Assembly (NCBI GenBank): GCA_028693555.1
Contig: JAQUVD010000004.1
Location: 60,390 to 124,389, forward strand
DNA: 64,000 bases
Direction of reading: 5' to 3'
Origin: Hespellia sp.
GTDB lineage: Bacteria > Bacillota > Clostridia > Lachnospirales > Lachnospiraceae
Both the position numbers and the translations under genes were made by a program. Positions 41,645 through 50,808 of this stretch are shown piece by piece. The notes below the pieces were generated by a model, which ran no database searches, was not told the DNA's origin, and saw nothing but the letters and a program-made list of their open reading frames with translations. Position 1 is the stretch's first letter. Each line of letters opens with the position of its first letter.

Positions 41645-42250
41645 TTGAAGCGATTGTTGAAAAAGAATCAGATTATTATCGCTGCACTGGCTGTCATGAT
41701 TATTGTGGCAGGTTACTTAAACTATTCCGGTCATCTGTTCCAAAAAGGTGATTCCAGTACAAAAGAGACATCTACCGACCTTGCCAATCAGGAACTTTTA
41801 GACATTTCAGAGGAAGATTTAACAGCCAATTCAGAGGATATTGAAAGTAATGATTCTGAGACACCCGGCGATTCTGTCCTAACGAGCAGTGACAGCGTAC
41901 AGACAATCGCCCAGGCAAAGGTGACAAGAGAACAGGTGCGGGCACAGAATAAGGAGACACTGCAGGCAATTATCGATAACACAGACCTTACCGATGCAGA
42001 AAAAACAGATGCCGTATCACAGATTGCGGAGATTACAAAAATCTCGGAACAGGAGATGGCAATAGAGACACTGTTATCTGCAAAGGGTTTCACCGAGTCG
42101 GTTGTAAACCTGACTTCAGATTCTGCTGATATCGTGGTGGAAAGTTCAACACTGACAGAAGCAAACCGCGCGCAGATTGAAGACATTGTGACGAGAAAGA
42201 CGGAAATTTCACCTGAAAATATTGTGATTACACCGGTCGGAGAACAATAA
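41645..42250 (+). CDS. spoIIIAH: Stage III sporulation protein AH
   Basis: This 201-residue single-pass protein has a basic N terminus and helix (IIIAALAVMIIVAGYLNYSG). A long acidic Ser/Thr-rich linker follows, then the ring-building domain (ISEQEMAIETLLSAKGFTESVVNLT, and VESSTLTEANRAQIEDIV). It pairs with SpoIIQ of the forespore across the septum. The start is a TTG 7 bases after AAGGAGG. It is the last gene of the spoIIIA operon. Confidence 0.94.
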   Translation: MKRLLKKNQIIIAALAVMIIVAGYLNYSGHLFQKGDSSTKETSTDLANQELLDISEEDLTANSEDIESNDSETPGDSVLTSSDSVQTIAQAKVTREQVRAQNKETLQAIIDNTDLTDAEKTDAVSQIAEITKISEQEMAIETLLSAKGFTESVVNLTSDSADIVVESSTLTEANRAQIEDIVTRKTEISPENIVITPVGEQ

Positions 42251-42273
42251 CACGACTGAGATTGTGAAATTCA

Positions 42274-42303
42274 TTGCTAAGAAGGTCCTATCTGTGGTAA
42301 ACT
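42274..42303 (+). promoter_or_regulatory. Candidate prfC promoter
   Basis: TTGCTA (42274-42279), an 18-base spacer and TAAACT (42298-42303) lie in the 93-base gap between spoIIIAH and prfC. Each element matches the consensus moderately. Confidence 0.4.
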
Positions 42304-42343
42304 ACAAGTTATGAGAAAATGCAAGTAGATTTAGGAGAAAAGT

Positions 42344-43936
42344 ATGTCGAAGATAACTGATGAGATAAAAAAGAGAAGAACATTTGCCATCATTTCCCAT
42401 CCGGATGCTGGTAAAACAACGTTGACAGAAAAATTTCTGTTATATGGGGGTGCAATTAATCAGGCCGGTTCTGTAAAAGGAAAGGCAACTGCAAAACATG
42501 CCGTATCAGACTGGATGGAGATTGAAAAGGAGAGAGGTATTTCTGTTACCTCCTCTGTACTGCAGTTTAATTATGACGGATTCTGTATTAATATTCTGGA
42601 TACACCGGGACATCAGGATTTCTCAGAAGATACGTATCGTACTTTGATGGCTGCCGATTCCGCAGTGATGGTCATTGATGCGTCAAAAGGAGTCGAAGCA
42701 CAGACCAGAAAGCTGTTCAAGGTATGCGTCATGCGCCACATTCCTATTTTTACATTTATTAATAAGATGGACCGCGAGGCTTTAGATACGTTCGAGCTTC
42801 TTGATGACATTGAAAAAGAACTTGGAATTGCGACCTGTCCAATCAACTGGCCCATTGGATCCGGAAAGGGATTCAGAGGCGTCTATGACAGACAGACCGA
42901 GATGGTAGAACTGTTCTCTGATACTCATAAAGGTACCACACAGGGTGATGTAAAAGAGATTTCCATCCATGATCCTGAGACACAGTGGCTGCTCGGTGAC
43001 GAGGCGAAGACAACGCTCGATGAGGAGATGGAACTGCAGGACGGTGCAGGAGCGGAATTTGATATGGACATGGTTCGTAAGGGTGAGCTTTCACCTGTAT
43101 TTTTCGGGTCTGCACTGACAAACTTTGGCGTCGAGACATTTTTGAAACATTTCCTTGACATGACGACCTCACCGCTTCCACGTATGTCCGATAAGGGTGA
43201 AGTCGATCCGATGGTGGAGCCTGATTTTTCTGCCTTTGTATTTAAGATTCAGGCAAACATGAATAAGGCACACCGTGACCGTATCGCATTTATGCGAATC
43301 TGTTCCGGTGAATTCGAGGCAGGCATGAACGTCTATCATATTCAGGGAGGGCGCGAGGTCCGTCTCTCTCAGCCACAGCAGATGATGGCAAGCGAGCGCA
43401 AGATAATTGACAGAGCATATGGCGGAGATATCATCGGAGTCTTTGATCCGGGCATCTTTTCGATTGGTGACACACTGACCCTCTCGAAGGATAAATTCGC
43501 ATACGAAGGGATTCCGACCTTTGCACCGGAGCATTTTGCAAAAGTACACCAGATTGATACCATGAAGCGAAAACAGTTTGTAAAGGGAATCAACCAGATT
43601 GCACAGGAAGGTGCCATTCAGATCTTTCAGGAATACCATACCGGTATGGAAGAGATTGTCGTAGGTGTTGTTGGGGTGCTGCAGTTCGATGTTTTAAAAT
43701 ATCGTCTGCTGAACGAATATAACGTTGAGATCCGTCTCGATAACATGCCGCACGAGCACATCCGCTGGATAGATAATGATGACATTGATCTGGATAAAAT
43801 CATTGGTACGTCTGACATGAAGAAAATCAAAGACTTAAAAGGAAGACCACTTCTTTTATTTGTAAATAGCTGGAGTGTCAAGATGACTTTGGACCGCAAT
43901 GAGGGACTTGTCTTATCAGAGGTTGGCCGCTCATAA
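42344..43936 (+). CDS. prfC: Peptide chain release factor 3
   Basis: This 530-residue translational GTPase has G1 SHPDAGKTTLTEKFL, the switch region ERGISVTSSVLQF, G3 DTPGHQDFSEDT and G4 NKMDRE. The RF3-specific C-terminal half (MKRKQFVKGINQIAQEGAIQIFQ, and VVGVLQFDVLKYRL) follows. It recycles RF1/RF2 after peptide release. In Bacillus this position, between spoIIIAH and yqhY, holds accB and accC; those genes are absent here. Confidence 0.96.
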   Translation: MSKITDEIKKRRTFAIISHPDAGKTTLTEKFLLYGGAINQAGSVKGKATAKHAVSDWMEIEKERGISVTSSVLQFNYDGFCINILDTPGHQDFSEDTYRTLMAADSAVMVIDASKGVEAQTRKLFKVCVMRHIPIFTFINKMDREALDTFELLDDIEKELGIATCPINWPIGSGKGFRGVYDRQTEMVELFSDTHKGTTQGDVKEISIHDPETQWLLGDEAKTTLDEEMELQDGAGAEFDMDMVRKGELSPVFFGSALTNFGVETFLKHFLDMTTSPLPRMSDKGEVDPMVEPDFSAFVFKIQANMNKAHRDRIAFMRICSGEFEAGMNVYHIQGGREVRLSQPQQMMASERKIIDRAYGGDIIGVFDPGIFSIGDTLTLSKDKFAYEGIPTFAPEHFAKVHQIDTMKRKQFVKGINQIAQEGAIQIFQEYHTGMEEIVVGVVGVLQFDVLKYRLLNEYNVEIRLDNMPHEHIRWIDNDDIDLDKIIGTSDMKKIKDLKGRPLLLFVNSWSVKMTLDRNEGLVLSEVGRS

Positions 43937-43955
43937 GGAAAGTATAACTTTTCCT

Positions 43956-43983
43956 TTGCAAATAGAATGTTATTTGTTATAAT
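43956..43983 (+). promoter_or_regulatory. Promoter of the Asp23-family gene
   Basis: TTGCAA (43956-43961), a 16-base spacer and a perfect TATAAT (43978-43983) lie 37 bases before the start codon. Confidence 0.75.
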
Positions 43984-44020
43984 AAATGCATGAGATTAAA
44001 CCAAACAGGAGGTTTTATAA

Positions 44021-44404
44021 ATGGCAAAAAACGAAAGAAATACTTATACAATACAAGATGATCCGAATGCCGGAAGTGTACAGATCGCAGATGAAGTAGT
44101 TGCAATCATCGCCGGACTTGCTGCCACAGAGGTGGAGGGTGTTGCATCCATGGAAGGAAACATTTCAAATGAGCTGATCAGTAAGCTTGGAATGAAGAGC
44201 CTGTCTAAGGGCGTCAAAGTCGATGTGTTAGAAGGCGTTGTTACGGTATTTCTGACATTGAATCTGAAATACAACTACAGCGTTATGGACATCTCAGCCA
44301 AAGTTCAGGACAAAGTCAAGACTGCAATCGAGAATATGACAGGTCTTGACGTTGCAGATGTCAATATTAAGATTGCGGGCGTTCAGATGGATAATGAGGC
44401 ATAG
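44021..44404 (+). CDS. Asp23/Gls24-family envelope stress protein (YqhY-like)
   Basis: This 127-residue protein carries the Asp23 domain: GSVQIADEVVAIIAGLAATEVEGVASM and VDVLEGVVTVFLTLNLKYNYSVMDISAKVQDKVKTAIENMTG, broken by short loops. YqhY of Bacillus, which occupies the same place before nusB, affects acetyl-CoA carboxylase activity. Here the acc genes are not adjacent. It has a strong promoter and an AGGAGG site, and is followed by a terminator, so it is monocistronic. Confidence 0.93.
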   Translation: MAKNERNTYTIQDDPNAGSVQIADEVVAIIAGLAATEVEGVASMEGNISNELISKLGMKSLSKGVKVDVLEGVVTVFLTLNLKYNYSVMDISAKVQDKVKTAIENMTGLDVADVNIKIAGVQMDNEA

Positions 44405-44450
44405 TCCGTATCAGCTGCCGCGCATGCACGGAATTGTTATACTGTTTGAC

Positions 44451-44480
44451 TTAGGGATGTCACAGGGCATCCCTATTTTT
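44451..44480 (+). terminator. Rho-independent terminator after the Asp23-family gene
   Basis: A perfect 8-bp stem (TAGGGATG with CATCCCTA, 44452-44459 and 44468-44475) and an 8-base loop is followed by TTTTT, about 30 bases before nusB. Confidence 0.85.
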
Positions 44481-44511
44481 ACATGAAGTACCGAGAAGAG
44501 AGGAAACCAAC

Positions 44512-44907
44512 ATGACCAGATCAGAATTGAGAGAGAACATTTTCAATATGCTTTTTCAGGTAGAGTTCAATCCAGAGACAGAGCGCATCGAACAGATGGA
44601 TTTGTATATGGATGGACTTGGCCAGATCAGAGAAAAAGATAAAACATACATCGAGGGTAAATATCAGAGAATCCTGGAGCATCTAGAAGAGATTGATTCT
44701 CTTTTGAATGATGAAACCGATGGATGGAAAACGACCCGCATGAACAAGGTCGATCTGACCATTTTACGTCTTGCTCTATATGAGATGAAGTGGGATGAGG
44801 AAGTGCCAGATGGCGTTGCAATCAACGAAGCGGTTGAACTGGCAAAGAAGTACAGCAGCGATGACGGACCGGCATTCATTAACGGAGTTCTCGCAAAATT
44901 TGCATAA
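44512..44907 (+). CDS. nusB: Transcription antitermination factor NusB
   Basis: This 131-residue all-helical RNA-binding protein has the typical TRSELRENIFNMLFQVEFN start and the conserved C-terminal segment VPDGVAINEAVELAKKYSSDDGPAFINGVLAKFA, both recognised as family signatures. With NusE (S10) it binds boxA of rRNA leader RNA. The ribosome binding site is GAGAGGA. It begins the nusB-xseAB-ispA-dxs-tlyA-nadK-argR-recN run, with gaps of at most about 40 bases. Confidence 0.95.
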   Translation: MTRSELRENIFNMLFQVEFNPETERIEQMDLYMDGLGQIREKDKTYIEGKYQRILEHLEEIDSLLNDETDGWKTTRMNKVDLTILRLALYEMKWDEEVPDGVAINEAVELAKKYSSDDGPAFINGVLAKFA

Positions 44908-44937
44908 CGAAGAATGATTGCAGCAGGAGACGAGCTT

Positions 44938-46161
44938 ATGCAGAATGTATATTCAGTGAAGCAGGTGAACGCCTACATTAAAAATATGTTTACGCAGGAT
45001 TATATGCTCAGCCGGATTTATGTCAAAGGCGAGGTGTCCAATTGTAAATATCACAGCTCAGGTCATATTTATTTTTCCTTAAAAGACGAGTCCGGAACGA
45101 TCGCCTGTATTATGTTTGCAGGTCAGAGATCGGGGCTTTCTTTTCGTTTATCAGAAGGTCAGCAGGTCATTGTGTTAGGAAATGTCAGTACCTATGAACG
45201 TGGAAGTAATTATCAGCTTTACGCAAAAGAGATTATTCTGGATGGAGCCGGACTTCTTTACCAGCGGTTTGAGGCGTTAAAGAAAGAACTGGCTGAAATG
45301 GGCATGTTTTCGGAGGAATACAAACAACCGATTCCCACATTTGCCAAACGAATCGGAATTGTGACCGCTCCGACCGGTGCAGCAATCCGTGATATTATCA
45401 ATGTATCATCCCGAAGGAATCCTTATGTACAGCTGATTTTATATCCGGCACTTGTACAGGGAGATGGTGCCGCAGAGAGCATCGTATCCGGAATTCACGC
45501 TCTGGAATATGCCGATGTAGACGTCATCATTGTTGGGCGAGGCGGCGGTTCTATGGAAGACTTATGGGCGTTTAATGAGGAGTGTGTTGCGCGGGCAATT
45601 TTTGAATGTAAGATTCCAATTATTTCTGCAGTCGGACATGAGACGGATACCACGATTTCCGATTATGTTGCAGATTTACGTGCACCGACACCATCGGCTG
45701 CTGCTGAATTAGCTGTTTATGAATATTTATCTGTCGAAGCCCGGATAAATGAATATCAGTCACTTATACAGAAGCTTATGCTGACAAAGCTTCAGCTTCT
45801 TAAAAATCAAGGCGGTCAGTATGCTGTAAAATTAAAATATCTGAATCCGAGGCAGAAGCTAAATGAGAAACGGCAGCAATCAATGGAGATTGAGAACCGG
45901 CTCAGACAGCTTTTGTCTGCGAAAATAGAACGCACGCGTCATACACTTGCAATTTACGTGGAGAACATGAGACGTCTGTCACCACTTGATAAACTGAATC
46001 AGGGATTCTCCTATGTGGAGAATCAAAGTCACCAGATGATAAAGAGCATCAGGGATGTTGCCATTGATGAAGAGCTTTTTATCTACATGACAGACGGCAG
46101 TGTAAGAGTGAAGGTTACGGAGACCAAAAAGGAGGAATACCATGGCGGAACAGTTGAATAA
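44938..46161 (+). CDS. xseA: Exodeoxyribonuclease VII large subunit
   Basis: This 407-residue protein has an N-terminal OB-fold DNA-binding domain (VYSVKQVNAYIKNMFTQD, CKYHSSGHIYFSLKDESG) and the catalytic domain with RIGIVTAPTGAAIRDI, IIVGRGGGSMEDLWAFN and SAVGHETDTTISDYVADLRAPTPSAAAE, each a family block. A long coiled coil follows. The start is the ATG 8 bases after AGGAG; a further ATG 8 codons upstream has no site. With XseB it degrades single-stranded DNA. Confidence 0.96.
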   Translation: MQNVYSVKQVNAYIKNMFTQDYMLSRIYVKGEVSNCKYHSSGHIYFSLKDESGTIACIMFAGQRSGLSFRLSEGQQVIVLGNVSTYERGSNYQLYAKEIILDGAGLLYQRFEALKKELAEMGMFSEEYKQPIPTFAKRIGIVTAPTGAAIRDIINVSSRRNPYVQLILYPALVQGDGAAESIVSGIHALEYADVDVIIVGRGGGSMEDLWAFNEECVARAIFECKIPIISAVGHETDTTISDYVADLRAPTPSAAAELAVYEYLSVEARINEYQSLIQKLMLTKLQLLKNQGGQYAVKLKYLNPRQKLNEKRQQSMEIENRLRQLLSAKIERTRHTLAIYVENMRRLSPLDKLNQGFSYVENQSHQMIKSIRDVAIDEELFIYMTDGSVRVKVTETKKEEYHGGTVE

Positions 46162-46366
46162 AAAGGAAGACATGTCTTTGGAAGATATCTTTCAATCTCT
46201 TGAAGGTATCGTAACCCAATTAGAAAGCGATCAGATTTCTCTTGAGGATTCATTTACACTCTATAACAGAGGAATGAATATGCTCAAAGAATGTAACGAT
46301 AAGATTGACACCGTAGAAAAGAAAATCAAGGTATTAGATGAAGCGGGGAAAGAGCAGGACTTTTAG
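46142..46366 (+). CDS. xseB: Exodeoxyribonuclease VII small subunit
   Basis: This 74-residue helical hairpin protein has the family core SLEGIVTQLESDQISLEDSFTLYNRGMNMLKECNDKI. Its ATG overlaps the end of xseA by 20 bases, after a GGAGG site. Its TAG is directly followed by the ATG of the prenyltransferase gene. Confidence 0.95.
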   Translation: MAEQLNKKEDMSLEDIFQSLEGIVTQLESDQISLEDSFTLYNRGMNMLKECNDKIDTVEKKIKVLDEAGKEQDF

Positions 46367-47257
46367 ATGAATAATGATCAGAAACAAATCGAAAAAGTAA
46401 ATGAAATCGAACAGATTATTCAGCATTATCTTCCAAAGCAGTGCGGACCTCAAAAGGTAATTATGGAAGCGATGCAGTACAGCCTCATGGCAGGTGGGAA
46501 AAGGCTGCGTCCAATGCTGATGAACGAGACCTATCAGTTATTTGGCGGAACCTCACGCATCATTGAGCCTTTTATGGCAGCCATTGAGATGATTCATACG
46601 TATTCACTGGTACACGATGATCTTCCGGCAATGGATAACGACGAGTACCGTAGAGGACGTAAGACGACACATATTATCTATGGCGAAGACATGGGAATCT
46701 TAGCCGGTGACGCACTCCTGAATTATGCATTTGAGACTGCAGCCTCAGCCTTTGATCTTGCCCCTGAGCTTTCAGCGCAGACTGGAAAAGCAATTCAGAT
46801 TCTAGCTCGTAAGGCGGGAATCTATGGAATGATCGGTGGACAGGTCGTTGATGTCAAAGAAACCGGACATGCGATAAATGAAGACACGCTCCGGTTTATT
46901 TTCGAGTTAAAAACCGGTGCATTAATCGAAAGCTCGATGATGATCGGAGCTGTTTTAGCCGGTGCCGATGCCGCTGAGATTGAAACAATCGAAGAGATTG
47001 CACATGATATTGGTTTTGCATTTCAGATTCAGGACGATATTCTTGATGTGACAAGTTCGGATGAAGTGCTCGGCAAACCGACGCATAGCGACGAGAAGAA
47101 CGAAAAGACAACCTATGTGACCTTGCATGGGTTAGAAGCTGCCGGGAGAGATGTTGCGAACATTTCACAGAGCGCAATCGAGAAGCTGCAGTCCCTGCGT
47201 GTACGAAACGAATATCTGGAATGGCTTTTAAAGTCATTAATCTACAGGGATAAATAG
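46367..47257 (+). CDS. ispA: Farnesyl/geranylgeranyl diphosphate synthase
   Basis: This 296-residue trans-prenyltransferase has the first Asp-rich motif in VHDDLPAMDNDEYRRG, GGKRLRPML, IYGEDMGILAGDALLNYAF, and the second Asp-rich motif FQIQDDILDVTS. It condenses IPP with DMAPP/GPP to make C15 (perhaps C20) diphosphates; chain length cannot be decided by eye. It is coupled to xseB with no gap and precedes dxs, linking two steps of isoprenoid synthesis. Confidence 0.95.
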   Translation: MNNDQKQIEKVNEIEQIIQHYLPKQCGPQKVIMEAMQYSLMAGGKRLRPMLMNETYQLFGGTSRIIEPFMAAIEMIHTYSLVHDDLPAMDNDEYRRGRKTTHIIYGEDMGILAGDALLNYAFETAASAFDLAPELSAQTGKAIQILARKAGIYGMIGGQVVDVKETGHAINEDTLRFIFELKTGALIESSMMIGAVLAGADAAEIETIEEIAHDIGFAFQIQDDILDVTSSDEVLGKPTHSDEKNEKTTYVTLHGLEAAGRDVANISQSAIEKLQSLRVRNEYLEWLLKSLIYRDK

Positions 47258-47269
47258 AGGGGTGTTTCT

Positions 47270-49138
47270 ATGATATTGGAAAAGATCCAGAAAGAAAATG
47301 ATATACAAAAATTAGAATCCGAAGAATTGGAGCCTCTTGCAGAAGAGATTCGTGATTTTTTAATCCACAAGATCAGCAAAACCGGAGGACATCTTGCTTC
47401 CAATCTTGGCGTTGTAGAACTTACAATGGCACTGCATCTGGCTTTTCATCTGCCGGAAGATAAGATGATTTGGGATGTCGGACATCAGTCCTATACACAT
47501 AAGATGCTGACAGGAAGAAAAGAAGGATTTGACGATCTTCGCACCTACGGCGGAATGAGTGGTTTTCCCAAAAGAGCGGAAAGTGATTGTGATGCTTTCG
47601 ACACGGGACACAGCTCCACTTCGATTTCTGCCGGATTAGGCTTAGTAAAGGCTCGCGATATTCAGGGAGAGAACCATAGTGTCATTTCGATTATAGGTGA
47701 CGGCTCGCTCACCGGCGGGATGGCGTATGAAGCCCTGAATAACGCCGCTTCTTTGAAAAGTAATTTTATCATTGTCCTAAATGACAACAACATGTCTATT
47801 TCACCAAATGTCGGCGGGATGTCCCAGTATCTGAACGGCTTAAGAACCGCAAATGCATATACAGAACTGAAGAAAGGCATTGAAGACTCTCTGCTTAAGA
47901 TTCCGGGACACGGACAGAAGATTGTGACAAAGATTAAAAAAACAAAGAACGGCATCAAACAGCTCTTTGTTCCCGGGATGTTCTTTGAAGATATGGGAAT
48001 CACCTACCTCGGACCTGTAGACGGACATGATCTGCACAAGCTTGCGACTGCCTTTCAGGAAGCAAAGCGAATGAAGCACGCTGTTCTTGTGCATGTCATC
48101 ACGAAGAAAGGCAAGGGATATACGCCCGCCGAACAGAATCCATCAAAGTTTCACGGGACCGGTCCTTTTGAGATTGAGACTGGTAAATTGGTCGCATCTT
48201 CCACAAAGGACAGCTACACGGATGTGTTTTCCAAAGTCATTTGTGACTGTGCAAAGAAGGATGATAAAGTGGTGGCAATTACAGCTGCCATGGCTGATGG
48301 CACCGGACTGAGCAAGTTTGCAAAGCATTTTCCAGAACGTTTTTTTGATGTTGGAATCGCAGAAGAGCATGCAGTCACCTTTGCTGCAGGACTTGCAGCC
48401 GGCGGACTAAAGCCTGTGGTTGCACTGTATTCTTCTTTTATGCAGCGCGCATTTGACCAGGCAATTCATGATGTCTGTCTTCAAAAACTTCCTGTTACTT
48501 TTGCCATTGACCGCGCCGGTCTCGTCGGAAGCGATGGAGAGACGCACCAGGGATTATTTGATCTATCGTTTCTATCGCTGATTCCTAATATGACCGTTAT
48601 GGCGCCTAAAAACCGCTGGGAACTGGCAGATATGATCCGCTTTGCAGTTGATTTTGAAGCACCGATTACTCTGCGTTATCCACGTGGATCCGCATATGAA
48701 GGATTAAAAGAATTCCGCTCTGAGATTAAATACGGAGAGTGCGAGATTATTTACGAAGAGGAAGATATCGCCATTTTCTTTGTTGGACACATGGCGCAGC
48801 TTGCCCAAAATGTTCGTACTAAATTAAAAGAAATCGGCTATGACTGTTCTTTGATTAATGCCAGATTCGTAAAGCCAATTGATACAAAGGCAATCGAATT
48901 GCTTTCAAAGACACACAGATACTTTATTACAATCGAAGAGAATATGTTATCGGGCGGATACGGTGCGGCGCTTCTTAGCTATGTATCAAATGCGGATTTA
49001 CCCGTTAAGGTTAGAAACATCGGGATCCCGGATGAATATGTAGAACATGGAAGCGTAGATCTTCTTCGCGACGAAGTCGGGCTCAACCAGGAGATGATCC
49101 TCAAGCAGATTCTTGCCGATTATAATGGATTAAACTAA
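47270..49138 (+). CDS. dxs: 1-deoxy-D-xylulose-5-phosphate synthase
   Basis: This 622-residue thiamine-diphosphate enzyme joins pyruvate and glyceraldehyde 3-phosphate, the entry step of the MEP isoprenoid pathway. Visible motifs are HLASNLGVVELTMALH, DVGHQSYTHKMLTGR, the TPP-binding GDGSLTGGMAYEALNNA and NDNNMSISPNVGG. The transketolase pyrimidine domain follows (FFDVGIAEEHAVTFAAGLA, DRAGLVGSDGETHQG). The length is standard. The ribosome binding site is GAGGGGTG. Confidence 0.97.
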   Translation: MILEKIQKENDIQKLESEELEPLAEEIRDFLIHKISKTGGHLASNLGVVELTMALHLAFHLPEDKMIWDVGHQSYTHKMLTGRKEGFDDLRTYGGMSGFPKRAESDCDAFDTGHSSTSISAGLGLVKARDIQGENHSVISIIGDGSLTGGMAYEALNNAASLKSNFIIVLNDNNMSISPNVGGMSQYLNGLRTANAYTELKKGIEDSLLKIPGHGQKIVTKIKKTKNGIKQLFVPGMFFEDMGITYLGPVDGHDLHKLATAFQEAKRMKHAVLVHVITKKGKGYTPAEQNPSKFHGTGPFEIETGKLVASSTKDSYTDVFSKVICDCAKKDDKVVAITAAMADGTGLSKFAKHFPERFFDVGIAEEHAVTFAAGLAAGGLKPVVALYSSFMQRAFDQAIHDVCLQKLPVTFAIDRAGLVGSDGETHQGLFDLSFLSLIPNMTVMAPKNRWELADMIRFAVDFEAPITLRYPRGSAYEGLKEFRSEIKYGECEIIYEEEDIAIFFVGHMAQLAQNVRTKLKEIGYDCSLINARFVKPIDTKAIELLSKTHRYFITIEENMLSGGYGAALLSYVSNADLPVKVRNIGIPDEYVEHGSVDLLRDEVGLNQEMILKQILADYNGLN

Positions 49139-49149
49139 CAGGAGACAAC

Positions 49150-49959
49150 ATGAAAGAACGATTAGATGTATTACTAGTAAAAAGGAATCTGGCTGAATCC
49201 AGAGAAAAAGCCAAAGCTATTATTATGTCCGGTAATGTCTATGTCAAAGGACAGAAAGAGGATAAGGCAGGAACACAGTTTCCTGACGATTCTGAGATTG
49301 AAGTTCGTGGACATGTTATGCCATATGTCAGCCGCGGCGGATTTAAACTCGAAAAGGCAATTGCTAATTTTGATGTGTCCGTTCAGGATAAAACCTGTAC
49401 AGATGTAGGCTCATCGACCGGTGGCTTTACCGATTGTATGCTGCAAAACGGCGCAAAAAAAGTATTTGCCATTGATGTAGGACGTGGACAGCTCGACTGG
49501 AAGCTCCGACAGGATGAGAGGGTCATCAGTATGGAAAAGACCAATATCCGCTATGTCACGCCGGAAGATATCGGAGAACCGATTGATTTTTCTTCTATTG
49601 ATGTGTCTTTTATTTCTCTGACAAAAGTGCTTCTTCCAATTCGTAATTATCTGACACCGCACGGCGAGATTGTTGCACTAATCAAGCCGCAGTTTGAAGC
49701 GGGACGTGAGAAAGTAGGAAAAAAAGGCGTGGTTCGTGAGCGCTCCACACATCATGAAGTGATTGAAAAAGTTGCCTCCTATGCACAGAGCATTGGTTTT
49801 AAAATTTTAAACATAGACTTTTCTCCAATCAAAGGACCGGAAGGTAATATTGAATACTTAATCCACTTGAAGAAATGTGATAAGATAGAGGAAACACCTG
49901 CAATTGATATAGACTTAAATTCAATCGTCGATCAGGCTTTTGATCAGCTTGCAAAATAA
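49150..49959 (+). CDS. tlyA: TlyA-family rRNA 2'-O-methyltransferase / hemolysin-like protein
   Basis: This 269-residue protein has an N-terminal S4 RNA-binding domain (RLDVLLVKRNLAESREKAKAII is the typical start) and an FtsJ-like methyltransferase domain with the SAM-binding sequence TDVGSSTGGFTDCMLQNGAKKV. VDVSFISLTKVLLPI and LIKPQFEAGREKVGKKGVVR blocks follow. Mycobacterial TlyA methylates 16S and 23S rRNA; the role in Clostridia is inferred. The order dxs-tlyA-(nadK)-argR-recN matches Bacillus. Confidence 0.93.
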   Translation: MKERLDVLLVKRNLAESREKAKAIIMSGNVYVKGQKEDKAGTQFPDDSEIEVRGHVMPYVSRGGFKLEKAIANFDVSVQDKTCTDVGSSTGGFTDCMLQNGAKKVFAIDVGRGQLDWKLRQDERVISMEKTNIRYVTPEDIGEPIDFSSIDVSFISLTKVLLPIRNYLTPHGEIVALIKPQFEAGREKVGKKGVVRERSTHHEVIEKVASYAQSIGFKILNIDFSPIKGPEGNIEYLIHLKKCDKIEETPAIDIDLNSIVDQAFDQLAK

Positions 49960-49977
49960 TACGACAAGGGGAACGCT

Positions 49978-50808
49978 ATGAATAAATTTTATATCGTGAT
50001 GAACACAGGAAAAGATCAGGATTTCACTGTCAGCAATGAAATCAAAGAATATATTGAGAAAAACGGAAGAGAGTGCATTTTATCCGAGAAAGACGAGTCT
50101 GGTCAAATTGTTCCCGGCACAGTTCCTGCTGATGCAGATTGTGCGATTGTTTTGGGCGGTGATGGTACGATGATTCAGACAGCGCGCGAGCTGAGTGATT
50201 TCGATATTCCTCTCTTGGGTATCAATCTTGGAACCTTAGGATATCTTACTGAATTTGAAATGCATCACTCAAAGGATGCATTAAATTATCTTTTTAAGAG
50301 TAAACCGGTCATCGAAAAGCGTATGATGCTGACAGGTGCCATCAACGAAGGGCATCACTTACTGGCACTCAATGATGTTGTTGTTTCCCGTGAGGGGAAC
50401 TTACGAGTCATTCATTTTAATGTCTATGTAAATGGAGCACTTCTAAACAGTTATCAGGCAGACGGTGTCATTATCTCGACACCAACCGGTTCAACCGGAT
50501 ACAATTTATCTGCAGGCGGTCCCATTGTGGAGCCTACTGCCTCTATGATTGTGCTGACGCCAATCTGTTCCCATGCGCTCAATACAAGCAGCATTGTTCT
50601 ATCCGCGGAGGATGTCATTGAAATTGAGATTGCACAAGGACGATATGGCAATGAATCCGCAGCCGTTTCCTTCGATGGGGGCGTTTTGCATCATTTGACA
50701 ACTGGTGACCGTGTCACTGTTATGCGTGCTAAGGAAACTACTTCTTTTATGAAAATCAGTGAAGAAAGCTTCCTCAAGACGCTGCGAAGAAAAATGAAGG
50801 GGAATTAA
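49978..50808 (+). CDS. nadK: NAD kinase
   Basis: This 276-residue ATP-NAD kinase has the GGDGTMIQTARE motif, LLGINLGTLGYLTEFE, NDVVVSREGNLR and the substrate-binding SYQADGVIISTPTGSTGYNLSAGGP, broken over two strands. It makes NADP from NAD. Its stop codon overlaps the argR start (TAATG), so the two are translationally coupled. Confidence 0.95.
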   Translation: MNKFYIVMNTGKDQDFTVSNEIKEYIEKNGRECILSEKDESGQIVPGTVPADADCAIVLGGDGTMIQTARELSDFDIPLLGINLGTLGYLTEFEMHHSKDALNYLFKSKPVIEKRMMLTGAINEGHHLLALNDVVVSREGNLRVIHFNVYVNGALLNSYQADGVIISTPTGSTGYNLSAGGPIVEPTASMIVLTPICSHALNTSSIVLSAEDVIEIEIAQGRYGNESAAVSFDGGVLHHLTTGDRVTVMRAKETTSFMKISEESFLKTLRRKMKGN

